56,864 nt of DNA from an uncultured Flavobacteriales bacterium (lineage in GTDB: Bacteria; Bacteroidota; Bacteroidia; Flavobacteriales_D; Sanyastnellaceae): the NCBI GenBank assembly GCA_938085425.1, contig CALKGQ010000016.1, positions 1 to 56,864 on the forward strand, in the 5' to 3' direction. Positions within the stretch are counted from its first letter, which is position 1. Every line of letters starts with the position of its first letter. This document shows positions 10,701-17,658 of this stretch, piece after piece. The position numbers were made by a program, and so were the translations under genes. The notes beneath the pieces are model-generated. The model saw only the letters and a list, made by a program, of their open reading frames with translations. It made no database searches and was not told where the DNA came from.

Positions 10701-12464
10701 TTTGAAATTGTGGTCCAAACGGACACCCTTGAGGGGCCGTGTTCAGGTCAATACGTGATTTTGCGGGAATTCATTGCCACCGACGCTTGTGGCAATGCCT
10801 CCGAGACCACTCAAATCATCTTTGTGGAAGACACCACGGCTCCTGTGTTCACATTTGTCCCTGAGGATTACACGGCAGAGTGCAGCGACGACCAGCCGAT
10901 GCTGGACGCTGAGGCGATGGACGCATGCGGCATGGTCGACATTGTGCTCGATGAATCCACGGACTACAACGGCTGCTTGGCCTCGTACACCCTAACGAGG
11001 GTTTGGACCGCCACAGACGATTGCGGAAACAGCGCCAGCGCTTCACAAACCATCACCATTGAAGACACCACGGCTCCCGTCTTTGAGATGGTGCCAGAGT
11101 CTTACGCTCTGGAGTGCCTTTCGGATCCAGTGTACGATGAAGTCGTCGTCAGCGACAACTGCTCCGCTGTGGAATTGAGCCTTTTGGTGGACACCGTGTT
11201 CAGCGATTGTGAAAATGTGTACGACATCGTTCGCAGTTGGACAGCGTCCGATTTGTGTGGAAATGCCTCAGCGGTCAGTCAGACCATTTCAATAGTGGAC
11301 ACCACAGCGCCTCAACTCACCAGCACATGCGGGTTGATGAACCACGAAGTGGTGGAGGTGTGCTGTGAGACGTTGGATGGGACATTGACCATTCCAGCGG
11401 CGTGCGATGTGCAGTTCACAGACAATTGTGGTGGAGAGGCAAGTGTCGAACTTTTAGAAACGTACAGTGGGGCCTTTGCACCCACTTCTGAAATCGACCG
11501 CTATTGCGTCATCTCTGACCCACAGGCTCTGGCCAATGGTGAGACCTGCGATGGTGACGCACCGACGTCCATGGAGCTCCTCAATTTCCCAGGTTCCAAT
11601 GCCTACGTGACGCTGAATGGGGCCGTTGCCCACATGGTGGATGGCACCATGACCTACACGATGGAAGTGGTGGCAATCGACAACCCCAATGCGGGTTGGA
11701 CAGTGGAAGCACACTATTCAGCCCCCATGGACTGGGAGGCTTGGACCGATCAACCTGGAACCCACAGCTACAAGTCAGATTGTGGTCTTGGAGACCACAC
11801 TGCTTGGGACTACGCCATGATGACTTCTGGCTTCGCAGAAGGCTGGGGGGAATATGAGGGCGACAGCTTCCAAATGATGCATCAACCGGCCAATGGATAC
11901 TTTGGTTTCCAAATCGGAGAAGGTGCAAACAACAAGAACAGCAACTACGGGTTCAGCGGATGGTTCTACCTGTCGGGCACAGTGGGAGGTCAAAATGTGA
12001 TGGCCTCCGGCGACCTCTTCGGAGAGTTGGATTGTTGCCAGCCTTGGACTCTTGAGCGTCAATACACAGTCACCGATTGTGTGGGCAATGAAACAAGCTT
12101 CTCTTATGAGATTCAAGTGACTGGAGTCAGCTGCAATGCCACCGAGGAAGGCGGGATTGCAGAAGGAGAGGATGCCACTCCAGTGTCGTTCAAAGACTTG
12201 ATTGAAGTCGTGTCGTTGCAACCCAACCCTGCTTCCACACAAGTGAACTTGACCTTGCTCAGCGAGGAAGTTGGCACAGACGTGCGCGTGGAACTGCATG
12301 CTTCGACGGGAGCAGTGGTGATGACTTTGTTCAATGGCATGCTTGTGGAAGGTGCTGCCACTCCGATTGATTTCAACGTGGCGTCTCTGAATGCAGGGAT
12401 GTACCAATTGCGTGTGACAGCCAAAAACTTCGTCTCGACGAAAAAGCTCTTGGTCATCGATTGA
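7707..12464 (+). CDS. Secreted HYR-like repeat protein with T9SS sorting domain (complete paralogue)
   Basis: This is a 1585-residue protein. The ATG at 7707 is chosen because it begins a clean signal peptide (MKKLLSLALG..., cleavage near residue 26); an upstream in-frame extension to 7623 lacks signal-peptide character. The order is: N-terminal Cys-rich domain (about 30-320) matching that of the upstream gene, 11 HYR-like units (about 345-1205) with conserved EC, DNC, GxC and DxCGN cysteines, a second unique domain (about 1208-1480), and a type A T9SS C-terminal domain (about 1500-1585) with LQPNP and terminal KKLLVID. Export by Sec and then T9SS is established for this sorting domain; surface adhesion is inferred. 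It is the short paralogue of the preceding gene (11 versus about 19 units) and is flanked by terminators on both sides. Confidence 0.9.
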   Translation: MKKLLSLALGTMFLVASSFGNLVFANGIEDACDSTCPLVWNQALVDQSVQCAEDLPTSCDDYLNFSGIENLSAINACSSEAFPVFACFPLASESVSAPVTSCLATTAKRDSELAPDEYAATDGAIRLYGLSAMGMADSDYFVEDPSNPLQFLHAPDSRSARLTGTVHCVANANQIFHVDARFVNEDNAMEWLAESDAHTLLIGDDPQQTGYQTCDIDTAGITVFDLQALSRLEGDGELEGTLFIDHMPMSYSKRFQLGLGANNHNCNEGFGGWFRWEGMLNGESVQGLSGDVVLDLACSAPDSECSQYASFLFESIDDCGRILSTSVLVDRQDTEAPVVISGPESLTVECDMIPDMASASSIHAEDNCEGELHVSEGVETRFDGDCPNHYVLNRRWTVTDLCGNATTHVQNVEVRDTTNPVVSGENLVLVSCEAFDPDMAFATATDNCGMVSLSWTDFEQSGGCVLPIGQFSRTYTATDDCGNASTFEQIITLTDSQAPEFDSVPADASYECDEEIVYEMAMASDNCSGASVTVVADTVFSELCMQTFTITRTFTAVDNCDNSASAVQVIEVADTTAPSLEIPADYEAECSAAHPLEAATASDNCGPVTIVLTADTVAGACAQSYVVTRTFVATDACGNSTSDAQVITIVDTQAPMFVEELPASLEVECDNVPAGAVLTAMDNCQDVSVSYSETRLDGSCPSNYTLTRTWTSSDDCGNEVTHEQIVGVSDTTSPEFTFVPADYTAECDEEHPMEMATGMDVCGDFEIGVTEVVSYDCPQGYTIERTFEAVDACGNSASAMQTITIVDSTSPVIDAIEVVMIPCAEYDPLAGFATATDNCGVVSLTWEDQQTSGGCALPIGQYVRVYTAVDECGNASTVDQVLTLVDDTAPEFTFVPDDYTAECIDALTYEEAEATDNCSGVTMTLSVDTLSTECAGTFDIVRTWVATDNCNNAATAVQVISVVDEEGPYFTYVPEDYTAECSDDLVLEMAEAVDHCSSFEIVVQTDTLEGPCSGQYVILREFIATDACGNASETTQIIFVEDTTAPVFTFVPEDYTAECSDDQPMLDAEAMDACGMVDIVLDESTDYNGCLASYTLTRVWTATDDCGNSASASQTITIEDTTAPVFEMVPESYALECLSDPVYDEVVVSDNCSAVELSLLVDTVFSDCENVYDIVRSWTASDLCGNASAVSQTISIVDTTAPQLTSTCGLMNHEVVEVCCETLDGTLTIPAACDVQFTDNCGGEASVELLETYSGAFAPTSEIDRYCVISDPQALANGETCDGDAPTSMELLNFPGSNAYVTLNGAVAHMVDGTMTYTMEVVAIDNPNAGWTVEAHYSAPMDWEAWTDQPGTHSYKSDCGLGDHTAWDYAMMTSGFAEGWGEYEGDSFQMMHQPANGYFGFQIGEGANNKNSNYGFSGWFYLSGTVGGQNVMASGDLFGELDCCQPWTLERQYTVTDCVGNETSFSYEIQVTGVSCNATEEGGIAEGEDATPVSFKDLIEVVSLQPNPASTQVNLTLLSEEVGTDVRVELHASTGAVVMTLFNGMLVEGAATPIDFNVASLNAGMYQLRVTAKNFVSTKKLLVID

Positions 12465-12523
12465 TGGCCAAGTGAGTGGGGCGGTGCTCTTTTTTGCAAA
12501 GAAGCCGTCGCATTTGAAAAGGG

Positions 12524-12553
12524 AAAGGGGTGCCATTGTGGCACCCTTTTTTT
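12524..12553 (+). terminator. Rho-independent terminator
   Basis: The stem GGGTGCCA (12528-12535) / TGGCACCC (12539-12546) has a TTG loop, is extended by flanking A/T pairs and is followed by T residues. It ends transcription of the second giant gene before the thioesterase. Confidence 0.9.
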
Positions 12554-12569
12554 CTGTCCAAATTCAGAC

Positions 12570-12577
12570 GAACTTCG
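12570..12577 (+). promoter_or_regulatory. Candidate -7 box, 4 nt before start codon
   Basis: GAACTTCG resembles the Bacteroidota -7 consensus TAnnTTTG (6 of 8 counting the free positions) and is followed by TCCC and then ATG. It belongs to the recurrent family of boxes described in the findings; on its own it is weak. Confidence 0.4.
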
Positions 12578-12581
12578 TCCC

Positions 12582-13094
12582 ATGAAAGAAGTCCGTCAAC
12601 CTCAAGAAACCTTCAGTTCGACCGTTCGCATTGTTCTGCCCAACGACACCAACACCCTGGGCAATTTGATGGGAGGGAACCTCTTGCATTGGATGGATGT
12701 GGCGGCAGCCGTCAGTGCGAATCGCCATTGCCGAAGGGTGGTGGTCACAGCTGCTGTCAACAACGTTTCGTTCGACCGGCCCATTCGTTTGGGCGATGTG
12801 GTCATCATTGAATCTCAAGTCACCAGGGCTTTCAACAGTTCCATGGAGGTCTACCTCGAGGTGTTTGTGGAGAATGCCACCACTGGTGCCCGCAGCCGAT
12901 GCAACGAGGCGTACTACACTTTTGTGGCCGTCGACCAATTGGGAGGCCCCATCGCTGTGCCGGCCATCGAGCCACAAAATGAGCAGGAGCGAGGAAGGTT
13001 TGACAGTGCCTTGCGCAGAAGGCAACTGCGTTTGATTTTGGCAGGCAAGTTGAAGCCCGAGGAGGCCACAGAATTGAAGGCCCTCTTCAGCTAA
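12582..13094 (+). CDS. Acyl-CoA thioesterase, hotdog fold (YciA/BACH-like)
   Basis: A 170-residue single hotdog-domain protein. The segment NTLGNLMGGNLLHWMD (about residues 23-38) is the characteristic helix region of the YciA/ACOT acyl-CoA hydrolases, and the VNNVSFDRPIRLGDVV stretch is the following strand region. The family hydrolyses acyl-CoA thioesters to free acid and CoA in the cytosol; substrate length cannot be told from sequence. The gene stands alone after a terminator. Its last 8 bp overlap the end of the convergent glycosyltransferase gene. The charged C-terminal tail (about 130-170) is probably helical. Confidence 0.85.
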   Translation: MKEVRQPQETFSSTVRIVLPNDTNTLGNLMGGNLLHWMDVAAAVSANRHCRRVVVTAAVNNVSFDRPIRLGDVVIIESQVTRAFNSSMEVYLEVFVENATTGARSRCNEAYYTFVAVDQLGGPIAVPAIEPQNEQERGRFDSALRRRQLRLILAGKLKPEEATELKALFS

Positions 13095-14133
13095 GCACCT
13101 TTTCCAGCCAATTCAGGATGTGGCTGGGGTCCACCTTTTGGCTGCAACGGCCTGCGCTCTTGGGGTCTTGTCCGTTGGCATGGCGACATGTCGCCCCATG
13201 CTTGGAGCAGGGGCGGGGATCTTCTGAGGCCCGCTCAGGCAAGATGTCCTGACTCTCCGGATGGGGGCGCCAAGCTCGCAGACCCAAAGCGGGTCTGGTG
13301 CAGCCCCAAATGCTTGCCATGGGTCGCCCCGTCGCGGCACCGAGGTGCATGGTGACCGTGTCTCCTGTCACCAAGGCAGCGGCCCTTTGGAACACCCCAA
13401 CGGTCTCGAGAAGGGTGCAGGCACCTGTGAGGTCCACGGCATGTGGCCAGCCCTCTGCAAGCTCTTTTGCCCTGGGCCTCTCTGCAGACCCACCCAACAA
13501 AACAAGGGCATGGCCTTGGCGTTGGGTCCACTGCAAAACAGCGTGGACAACGTCTTCTGACAAGTGCTTGCCAGGCTGGGAGGAGCCCAAGCAAAGAGCG
13601 ACATGGTCTTTTGGGACGCGTTCTTCGAGGTGGGAAGACAATTCCTTAGCGGTCAGGCTTCCCCATGCATCAGGCCCCCAAAGCGACTCCGCCGGAGGCA
13701 CCATGCCAAAGGGTGCCACGACGTCAAAGCACCTCTCTACGAAGGAGGGAACTGGTTCTTTGCGCCATCCTCGGATGTGCATCCACCTTGCAACATTGGC
13801 CTTGTCCACCTTGAGCACCAGGCTGTCCATTTGTCCAGCCAAAGACCGAGACCTCACCGATTGATGAAGGTCCAACAGGTAATCGTAACGTCTTTCCTTG
13901 ATGGCCTCGATGCACTCCCCGGTGCCTTTTTCAACCAGGTGAATGTGGTCGAGTCCACCCAAAACCCGCGCGGCTTCTTCGCAACGCCGCAGGCAGATCA
14001 AGTCCACCTGCGCCGCGGGGCCATACGTATCGCGCAATGCGGTGATGACAGGCTGCATCAAGACGATGTCCCCCAGCGCACTGAACCGGGCGATGAGAAA
14101 ACGAGGGGAGGGAGCGTCAGTTTGGGCCATCAT
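13087..14133 (-). CDS. Glycosyltransferase family 9 (heptosyltransferase-like)
   Basis: A 348-residue protein with the GT9 hallmarks: RFSALGDIVLMQPVI near the N-terminus (about 15-29), and a C-terminal nucleotide-sugar site with TGDTVTMHLGAATGRP followed by WGCTRP. In this family (WaaC/WaaF/WaaQ) the enzyme transfers heptose from ADP-heptose to the LPS core at the inner face of the cytoplasmic membrane. The ADP-heptose epimerase gene hldD at the right edge supports heptose use here, but acceptor and position are inference. The start is MM at 14133, 10 nt downstream of an exact TAnnTTTG box. It is divergent from tatD with 41 bp between starts, and convergent with the thioesterase with an 8-bp overlap. 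The C-terminus is Cys/His-rich (CSKHGATCRH, about 309-318). Confidence 0.85.
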   Translation of the reverse strand: MMAQTDAPSPRFLIARFSALGDIVLMQPVITALRDTYGPAAQVDLICLRRCEEAARVLGGLDHIHLVEKGTGECIEAIKERRYDYLLDLHQSVRSRSLAGQMDSLVLKVDKANVARWMHIRGWRKEPVPSFVERCFDVVAPFGMVPPAESLWGPDAWGSLTAKELSSHLEERVPKDHVALCLGSSQPGKHLSEDVVHAVLQWTQRQGHALVLLGGSAERPRAKELAEGWPHAVDLTGACTLLETVGVFQRAAALVTGDTVTMHLGAATGRPMASIWGCTRPALGLRAWRPHPESQDILPERASEDPRPCSKHGATCRHANGQDPKSAGRCSQKVDPSHILNWLEKVLS

Positions 14134-14143
14134 AGAGAGGTGC

Positions 14144-14151
14144 CAAAGGTA
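14144..14151 (-). promoter_or_regulatory. -7 promoter box of the GT9 gene
   Basis: TACCTTTG on the minus strand is an exact match to the Bacteroidota -7 consensus TAnnTTTG. It ends 10 nt before the first ATG of the glycosyltransferase, which implies a leader of only a few nucleotides. No clear -33 TTG is seen. Confidence 0.6.
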
Positions 14152-14161
14152 ATCCTCCGCC

Positions 14162-14169
14162 TATCTTCG
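14162..14169 (+). promoter_or_regulatory. -7 promoter box of tatD
   Basis: TATCTTCG (7 of 8 to TAnnTTTG) ends 5 nt before the tatD ATG. It is placed back to back with the opposite-strand box at 14144-14151, only 10 bp away, so the two divergent promoters would share one polymerase-binding region. Confidence 0.55.
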
Positions 14170-14174
14170 CAGCC

Positions 14175-14975
14175 ATGCATTTGCTGGACACCCATACCCA
14201 TTTGTACCAACCGGCATTCGACGACGACCGCGATGAAGCGATGCAGCGGTGCAAAGAAGCCGGAGTGGACATGCTTTTGTTGCCCAACATCGATGTGGCC
14301 AGCATTCCAAGGGTCAAGCAAATGATGTACCAGTGGCCGGACCGATGCCGTGGCATGATGGGGCTCCACCCTTGCCATGTGCAAGAGGGATGGCAGGCAG
14401 AATTGGCGGCCATTGAACAAGCCTTGGACGATCCCGTGGAAGGCAGTCCTTGGGTGGCGATTGGGGAAGTGGGTTTGGACTTGCATTGGGACGCTTCCAC
14501 ATTGGAGGCACAGCGTGAGGCATTGAAGATCCAATTGGGTTGGGCCAAACAACGTCAACTTCCCGTGGTGATTCATGTCCGAAAAGCCTTTGAGGAGCTG
14601 TTTGAGGTGTTGGACGACGAGGTCTCCGATGGATTGACTGGCGTCATTCACTGTTTCACAGGAGGATGGAAGGAAGCGGAGCATGCGCTGCGCTACCCCG
14701 GATGGATGTTGGGCATCGGCGGGGTGTCCACTTACAAGAACGGAGGTTTGGATGCCGTATTGCCGAATGTGCCACTGGACCGTTTGGTGTTGGAAACGGA
14801 CAGCCCCTATTTGGCACCTGTGCCATTTCGGGGCAAGCGCAATGAATCGAGCCACGTGGCCATTGTGGCGCAACGTGTGTCGGAATTGATGAACCTCCCC
14901 TTGGAAACGGTGGCCCGCCAAACCACTGAAAATGCCCAGCGGTTGTTCCGTCTTTCAGAATGGGACAAGCCATGA
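14175..14975 (+). CDS. tatD: TatD family metal-dependent DNase
   Basis: A 266-residue TIM-barrel hydrolase of the TatD/YcfH/YjjV family. Metal ligands are visible in DTHTHL (5-10), the Glu in GEVGLD (about 97-102), IHVRKA (about 135), IHCFTGG (about 156-162) and ETDSPYLAP (about 208). The family has Mg2+-dependent 3'-5' exonuclease and DNA-repair-linked activity in the cytosol. Length is normal for the family. The stop overlaps the next ATG as ATGA, so asparaginase is translationally coupled. The start follows a -7-like box by 5 nt, implying a very short leader. Confidence 0.92.
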   Translation: MHLLDTHTHLYQPAFDDDRDEAMQRCKEAGVDMLLLPNIDVASIPRVKQMMYQWPDRCRGMMGLHPCHVQEGWQAELAAIEQALDDPVEGSPWVAIGEVGLDLHWDASTLEAQREALKIQLGWAKQRQLPVVIHVRKAFEELFEVLDDEVSDGLTGVIHCFTGGWKEAEHALRYPGWMLGIGGVSTYKNGGLDAVLPNVPLDRLVLETDSPYLAPVPFRGKRNESSHVAIVAQRVSELMNLPLETVARQTTENAQRLFRLSEWDKP

Positions 14976-16066
14976 GCCACTTGGAGACCATGCGGACGGT
15001 CCTCGTGATTTACACGGGCGGGACCATTGGCATGACCCGGGACAAGGTCAGTGGGGCATTGGTCCCTTTGGATTTTGGCCAGGTGGCCAAGCACGTTCCA
15101 GAATTGGCTCATGCAGGCATCCGTGTCGAAGCGGTGTCGTTCGACGTCCCAATGGACAGCAGCGACGTGTCGCCCAGACATTGGCGCAGCCTGGCCACCA
15201 CCGTGGCGGAATGCTACAATCGATTTGACGGATTTGTCATTCTGCATGGCACCGACACCATGGCGTACTCCGCCTCCGCCTTGAGCTTTATGCTGGAAGG
15301 CCTTCAAAAACCGGTGATTTTCACCGGGTCGCAGTTGCCCATTGGCATCCCGCGCACCGACGGCAGAGAGAACTTGCTCAGCGCCTTGATGCTTGCAGCA
15401 CACCAAACCGATGGCGCCTCGACCATCCAAGAGGTGGCCGTTTACTTTGGCAATCACTTGTTGAGGGGCAACCGAAGCCACAAGGAGAGCGCCCAAAGCC
15501 TTCAAGCGATTGTCAGCCCCAACTTCCCAGCGTTGGTGGAGGCAGGGGTGGACTTCATGATTGAAACGTCCACGTTGTGGAGGACGCCCCCAACGGCGGA
15601 TGGTTTGCAGCTTCACCCAGGCATGCGCCAGGAGGTGGCTTGGGTGTCACTCTATCCGGGCATGCCTTTGGATTTGTTGCGCCAAACCCTTGAGTGGCCA
15701 GATTTGCGGGGCGTCGTCTTGGCCACGTATGGCAGCGGGAATGCCCCCACTTCTCAAGTGTTGAAGGACCTCCTTCAAGAGGCCAACCAACGGGGGGTGA
15801 CCCTCTTGAATGTCACCCAATGCGGTCACGGCGGGGTGCACCCAGAGTTGTATGCCACCAGCCACATGCTCGCCGGTTGTGGGGTGATCCCAGGGCACGA
15901 CATGACCACAGAGGCGGCATTGACCAAACTCATGCATGTCTTGGCTTTGACCGATGACCAAGGACAAATTCGGGACATGATGACCGCCAATTTGAGGGGA
16001 GAATTGACCCCTCAAGATCGCTCTCGTGCAGAGGCGCATGGCCCTGCGGGGGCCGCTGGATTGTGA
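14972..16066 (+). CDS. ansA: Type I L-asparaginase
   Basis: A 364-residue enzyme that hydrolyses L-asparagine to aspartate and ammonia. The first catalytic Thr lies in YTGGTIGM (about residues 14-21), and the second Thr-Asp pair in LHGTDTMAYSA (about 92-102). GSQLPIG and the C-terminal CGHGGV region are also typical. No signal peptide is seen, so it is probably cytosolic, as for type I enzymes. I chose ATG 14972 because it forms an ATGA overlap with the tatD stop. ATG 14960 (4 residues longer) and ATG 14990, just before RTVLVIYTGGT, are alternatives. Operonic with tatD, as in many Bacteroidota. Confidence 0.9.
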   Translation: MSHLETMRTVLVIYTGGTIGMTRDKVSGALVPLDFGQVAKHVPELAHAGIRVEAVSFDVPMDSSDVSPRHWRSLATTVAECYNRFDGFVILHGTDTMAYSASALSFMLEGLQKPVIFTGSQLPIGIPRTDGRENLLSALMLAAHQTDGASTIQEVAVYFGNHLLRGNRSHKESAQSLQAIVSPNFPALVEAGVDFMIETSTLWRTPPTADGLQLHPGMRQEVAWVSLYPGMPLDLLRQTLEWPDLRGVVLATYGSGNAPTSQVLKDLLQEANQRGVTLLNVTQCGHGGVHPELYATSHMLAGCGVIPGHDMTTEAALTKLMHVLALTDDQGQIRDMMTANLRGELTPQDRSRAEAHGPAGAAGL

Positions 16067-16104
16067 GGGGGGAGCTTGGGCATCGCAACATGAGTGCATT
16101 TCTT

Positions 16105-16136
16105 TTGCGGGAGTCGCGGATTCTGCGGTAATTTGC
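16105..16136 (+). promoter_or_regulatory. Possible promoter for tRNA-Ser
   Basis: TTG at 16105-16107 is followed 21 nt later by GTAATTTG (16129-16136), an imperfect TAnnTTTG. The leader to the tRNA would be about 70 nt. The rest of the 16067-16210 stretch shows no gene. Confidence 0.35.
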
Positions 16137-16210
16137 GGCGCCGAAGGAGTTGGTGGCATTGGCGTCAGTCAATCCAAAAGCCCTGAGGTTTTCATCCCCA
16201 ACGGGGGAAG

Positions 16211-16295
16211 GGAGAGGTGGCCGAGTGGCTTAAGGCGCACGCTTGGAAAGCGTGTGGGCAGCAATGTCTCCAGGGTTCGAATCCCTGTCTCTCCG
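16211..16295 (+). tRNA. tRNA-Ser (anticodon GGA)
   Basis: An 85-nt cloverleaf: acceptor GGAGAGG pairs with TCTCTCC, discriminator G. The anticodon stem CACGC/GCGTG frames the loop TTGGAAA, giving GGA. A long variable arm is present, as expected for class II tRNA-Ser, and the T-arm is CAGGG-TTCGAAT-CCCTG. CCA is not encoded. It lies 36 nt upstream of the exbB start on the same strand. Confidence 0.96.
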
Positions 16296-16331
16296 CAAGT
16301 TTTACAATTCATCTATCAACTTCAATTCGTC

Positions 16332-17177
16332 ATGAAGAATTTGTTCGCCCTCCTCGCAATCGCAGGGCTCGTGATGTTCGCAGCACCTCAAGCTGCGATG
16401 GCACAAGAAGACACAACCATGGAAATGGTTGTCGACAGCACCTCGGCCGAGTCTGACTCTGCCGCCGTGGACTCCATGGCTGCCCCCGCAGCCATTGAAC
16501 CAGAAGCTCCTGCAGTTGAACCCGTGGAAACACGGGAAGTACTGAGCTTTCACCAAACCGTGAAGAAGTACTTCATCGAAGGTGGAGCGACCTTCATGGC
16601 CTTTGTACTGATTTGCTTGATTCTGGGCCTTGCCTTGAGCATCGAGCGCATCATTTACTTGAACATGGCGACGACCAACACCGGCAAGCTCCTCGAGGGC
16701 ATTGAAGGTGCATTGGGCAAGGGCGTTGACGCGGCAAAGGAAGTTTGTCGCAACACCCGCGGTCCCGTCGCGTCCATCTTCTACCAAGGATTGGACCGCA
16801 GCTCTGGCAGCTACGAAGAAGTGGCGAAGGCCATCGAAGACTACGGCAGCGTGGAAATGAGCAAGCTCGAGCGTGGCTTGAGCTGGATCAGCTTGTTCAT
16901 CGCCTTGGCACCCATGCTTGGTTTCATGGGAACGGTCATCGGGATGATCTCCGCATTTGACAAAATTGCAGAGGCCAACACCATCAACGCATCGATTGTT
17001 GCAGGCGGCATCAAGGTGGCCCTGATCACGACAGTATCTGGTTTGATTGTGGCCATCATCCTCCAAATCTTCTACAACTACATTCTGTCCAAGATCGACA
17101 GCATTGTCCTCGACATGGAAGAGGCGAGCATGGACTTGGTGGACTTGTTGTACAAGCGCAACCTCGAAGGCAAATAA
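16332..17177 (+). CDS. exbB: MotA/TolQ/ExbB proton channel family protein
   Basis: A 281-residue protein. ATG 16332 begins a signal peptide (MKNLFALLAI..., cleavage near AMA-Q at 23-24), followed by an acidic Ala/Pro/Glu-rich linker (about 25-65). Three membrane helices then follow: FMAFVLICLILGLAL (about 90-105), the SLFIALAPMLGFMGTVIGM segment (about 185-205), and VALITTVSGLIVAIILQIF (about 225-245). The APMLGFMGTV and TTVSGLIVAI segments are the conserved pore helices of ExbB/TolQ, which with ExbD converts proton motive force into work on envelope machines such as TonB. The N-terminal signal peptide plus linker is the form common in Bacteroidota. It heads a four-gene operon just after tRNA-Ser. 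Confidence 0.9.
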   Translation: MKNLFALLAIAGLVMFAAPQAAMAQEDTTMEMVVDSTSAESDSAAVDSMAAPAAIEPEAPAVEPVETREVLSFHQTVKKYFIEGGATFMAFVLICLILGLALSIERIIYLNMATTNTGKLLEGIEGALGKGVDAAKEVCRNTRGPVASIFYQGLDRSSGSYEEVAKAIEDYGSVEMSKLERGLSWISLFIALAPMLGFMGTVIGMISAFDKIAEANTINASIVAGGIKVALITTVSGLIVAIILQIFYNYILSKIDSIVLDMEEASMDLVDLLYKRNLEGK

Positions 17178-17185
17178 TCCACGCC

Positions 17186-17653
17186 ATGGAAGACAAGACC
17201 ATCAAATCGGTCCTGTCCGCTGTGCGGATGTTGGTCATCGTCGCCGGAGCCTTGCTCTGTGTGATGATCACCTCCAAAAGTGGTGCGGACGAAACCTTTG
17301 TGGAGGGACAAGAGCGCTATGGCCTCTTGCTGGACAACCTCTTTTACATCATCTACGCTGTAGGCATTGCCTGCGCAGCAGCGGCCTTGCTGTTTGGTCT
17401 CTACTTCTTTGGGGCCAACCTCAAAGAGCGCAGAGGCACCCTGATGGGTGTGGGCGCGTTTGCATTGCTTGGCTTGATCAGCTTTTATGGCCTTGCCGAC
17501 CGATCCGTCCTCCGGGCGTATGAAGTCAGCGGCATCACCGTGACGGAAGGTGAAAGCTGGTTTGCAGGTGGTGGCATGTACTTTGTGTACCTCCTTGGCT
17601 TGGCAGCGATTGCCGCCATCGTGGTGGCAGAGGTGAACAAAGCAATCAAGTAA
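17186..17653 (+). CDS. Small multi-pass membrane protein in the ExbB/ExbD operon
   Basis: A 155-residue protein with about four predicted membrane helices: MLVIVAGALLCVMIT (about 14-30), the LFYIIYAVGIACAAAALLFGL region (about 51-73), GVGAFALLGLISFYGLA (about 88-104) and MYFVYLLGLAAIAAIVVAE (about 129-148). No named family is recognised. It sits 8 nt after exbB and 5 nt before the first exbD, so it is almost certainly co-transcribed. An accessory or assembly subunit of the ExbB/ExbD motor is a reasonable inference from position only. Confidence 0.75.
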   Translation: MEDKTIKSVLSAVRMLVIVAGALLCVMITSKSGADETFVEGQERYGLLLDNLFYIIYAVGIACAAAALLFGLYFFGANLKERRGTLMGVGAFALLGLISFYGLADRSVLRAYEVSGITVTEGESWFAGGGMYFVYLLGLAAIAAIVVAEVNKAIK

Positions 17654-17658
17654 GTTCC

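Noticed and set aside
1150-11320. Highly repetitive DNA that could suggest a repeat array or CRISPR
   Set aside because: The repeats are degenerate, about 210-270 nt long, in frame and continuous, with no spacers. They encode protein repeat units.
14960-14971. Earlier start for asparaginase at 14960
   Set aside because: It adds only four residues and loses the ATGA stop-start coupling seen at 14972. It cannot be fully excluded.
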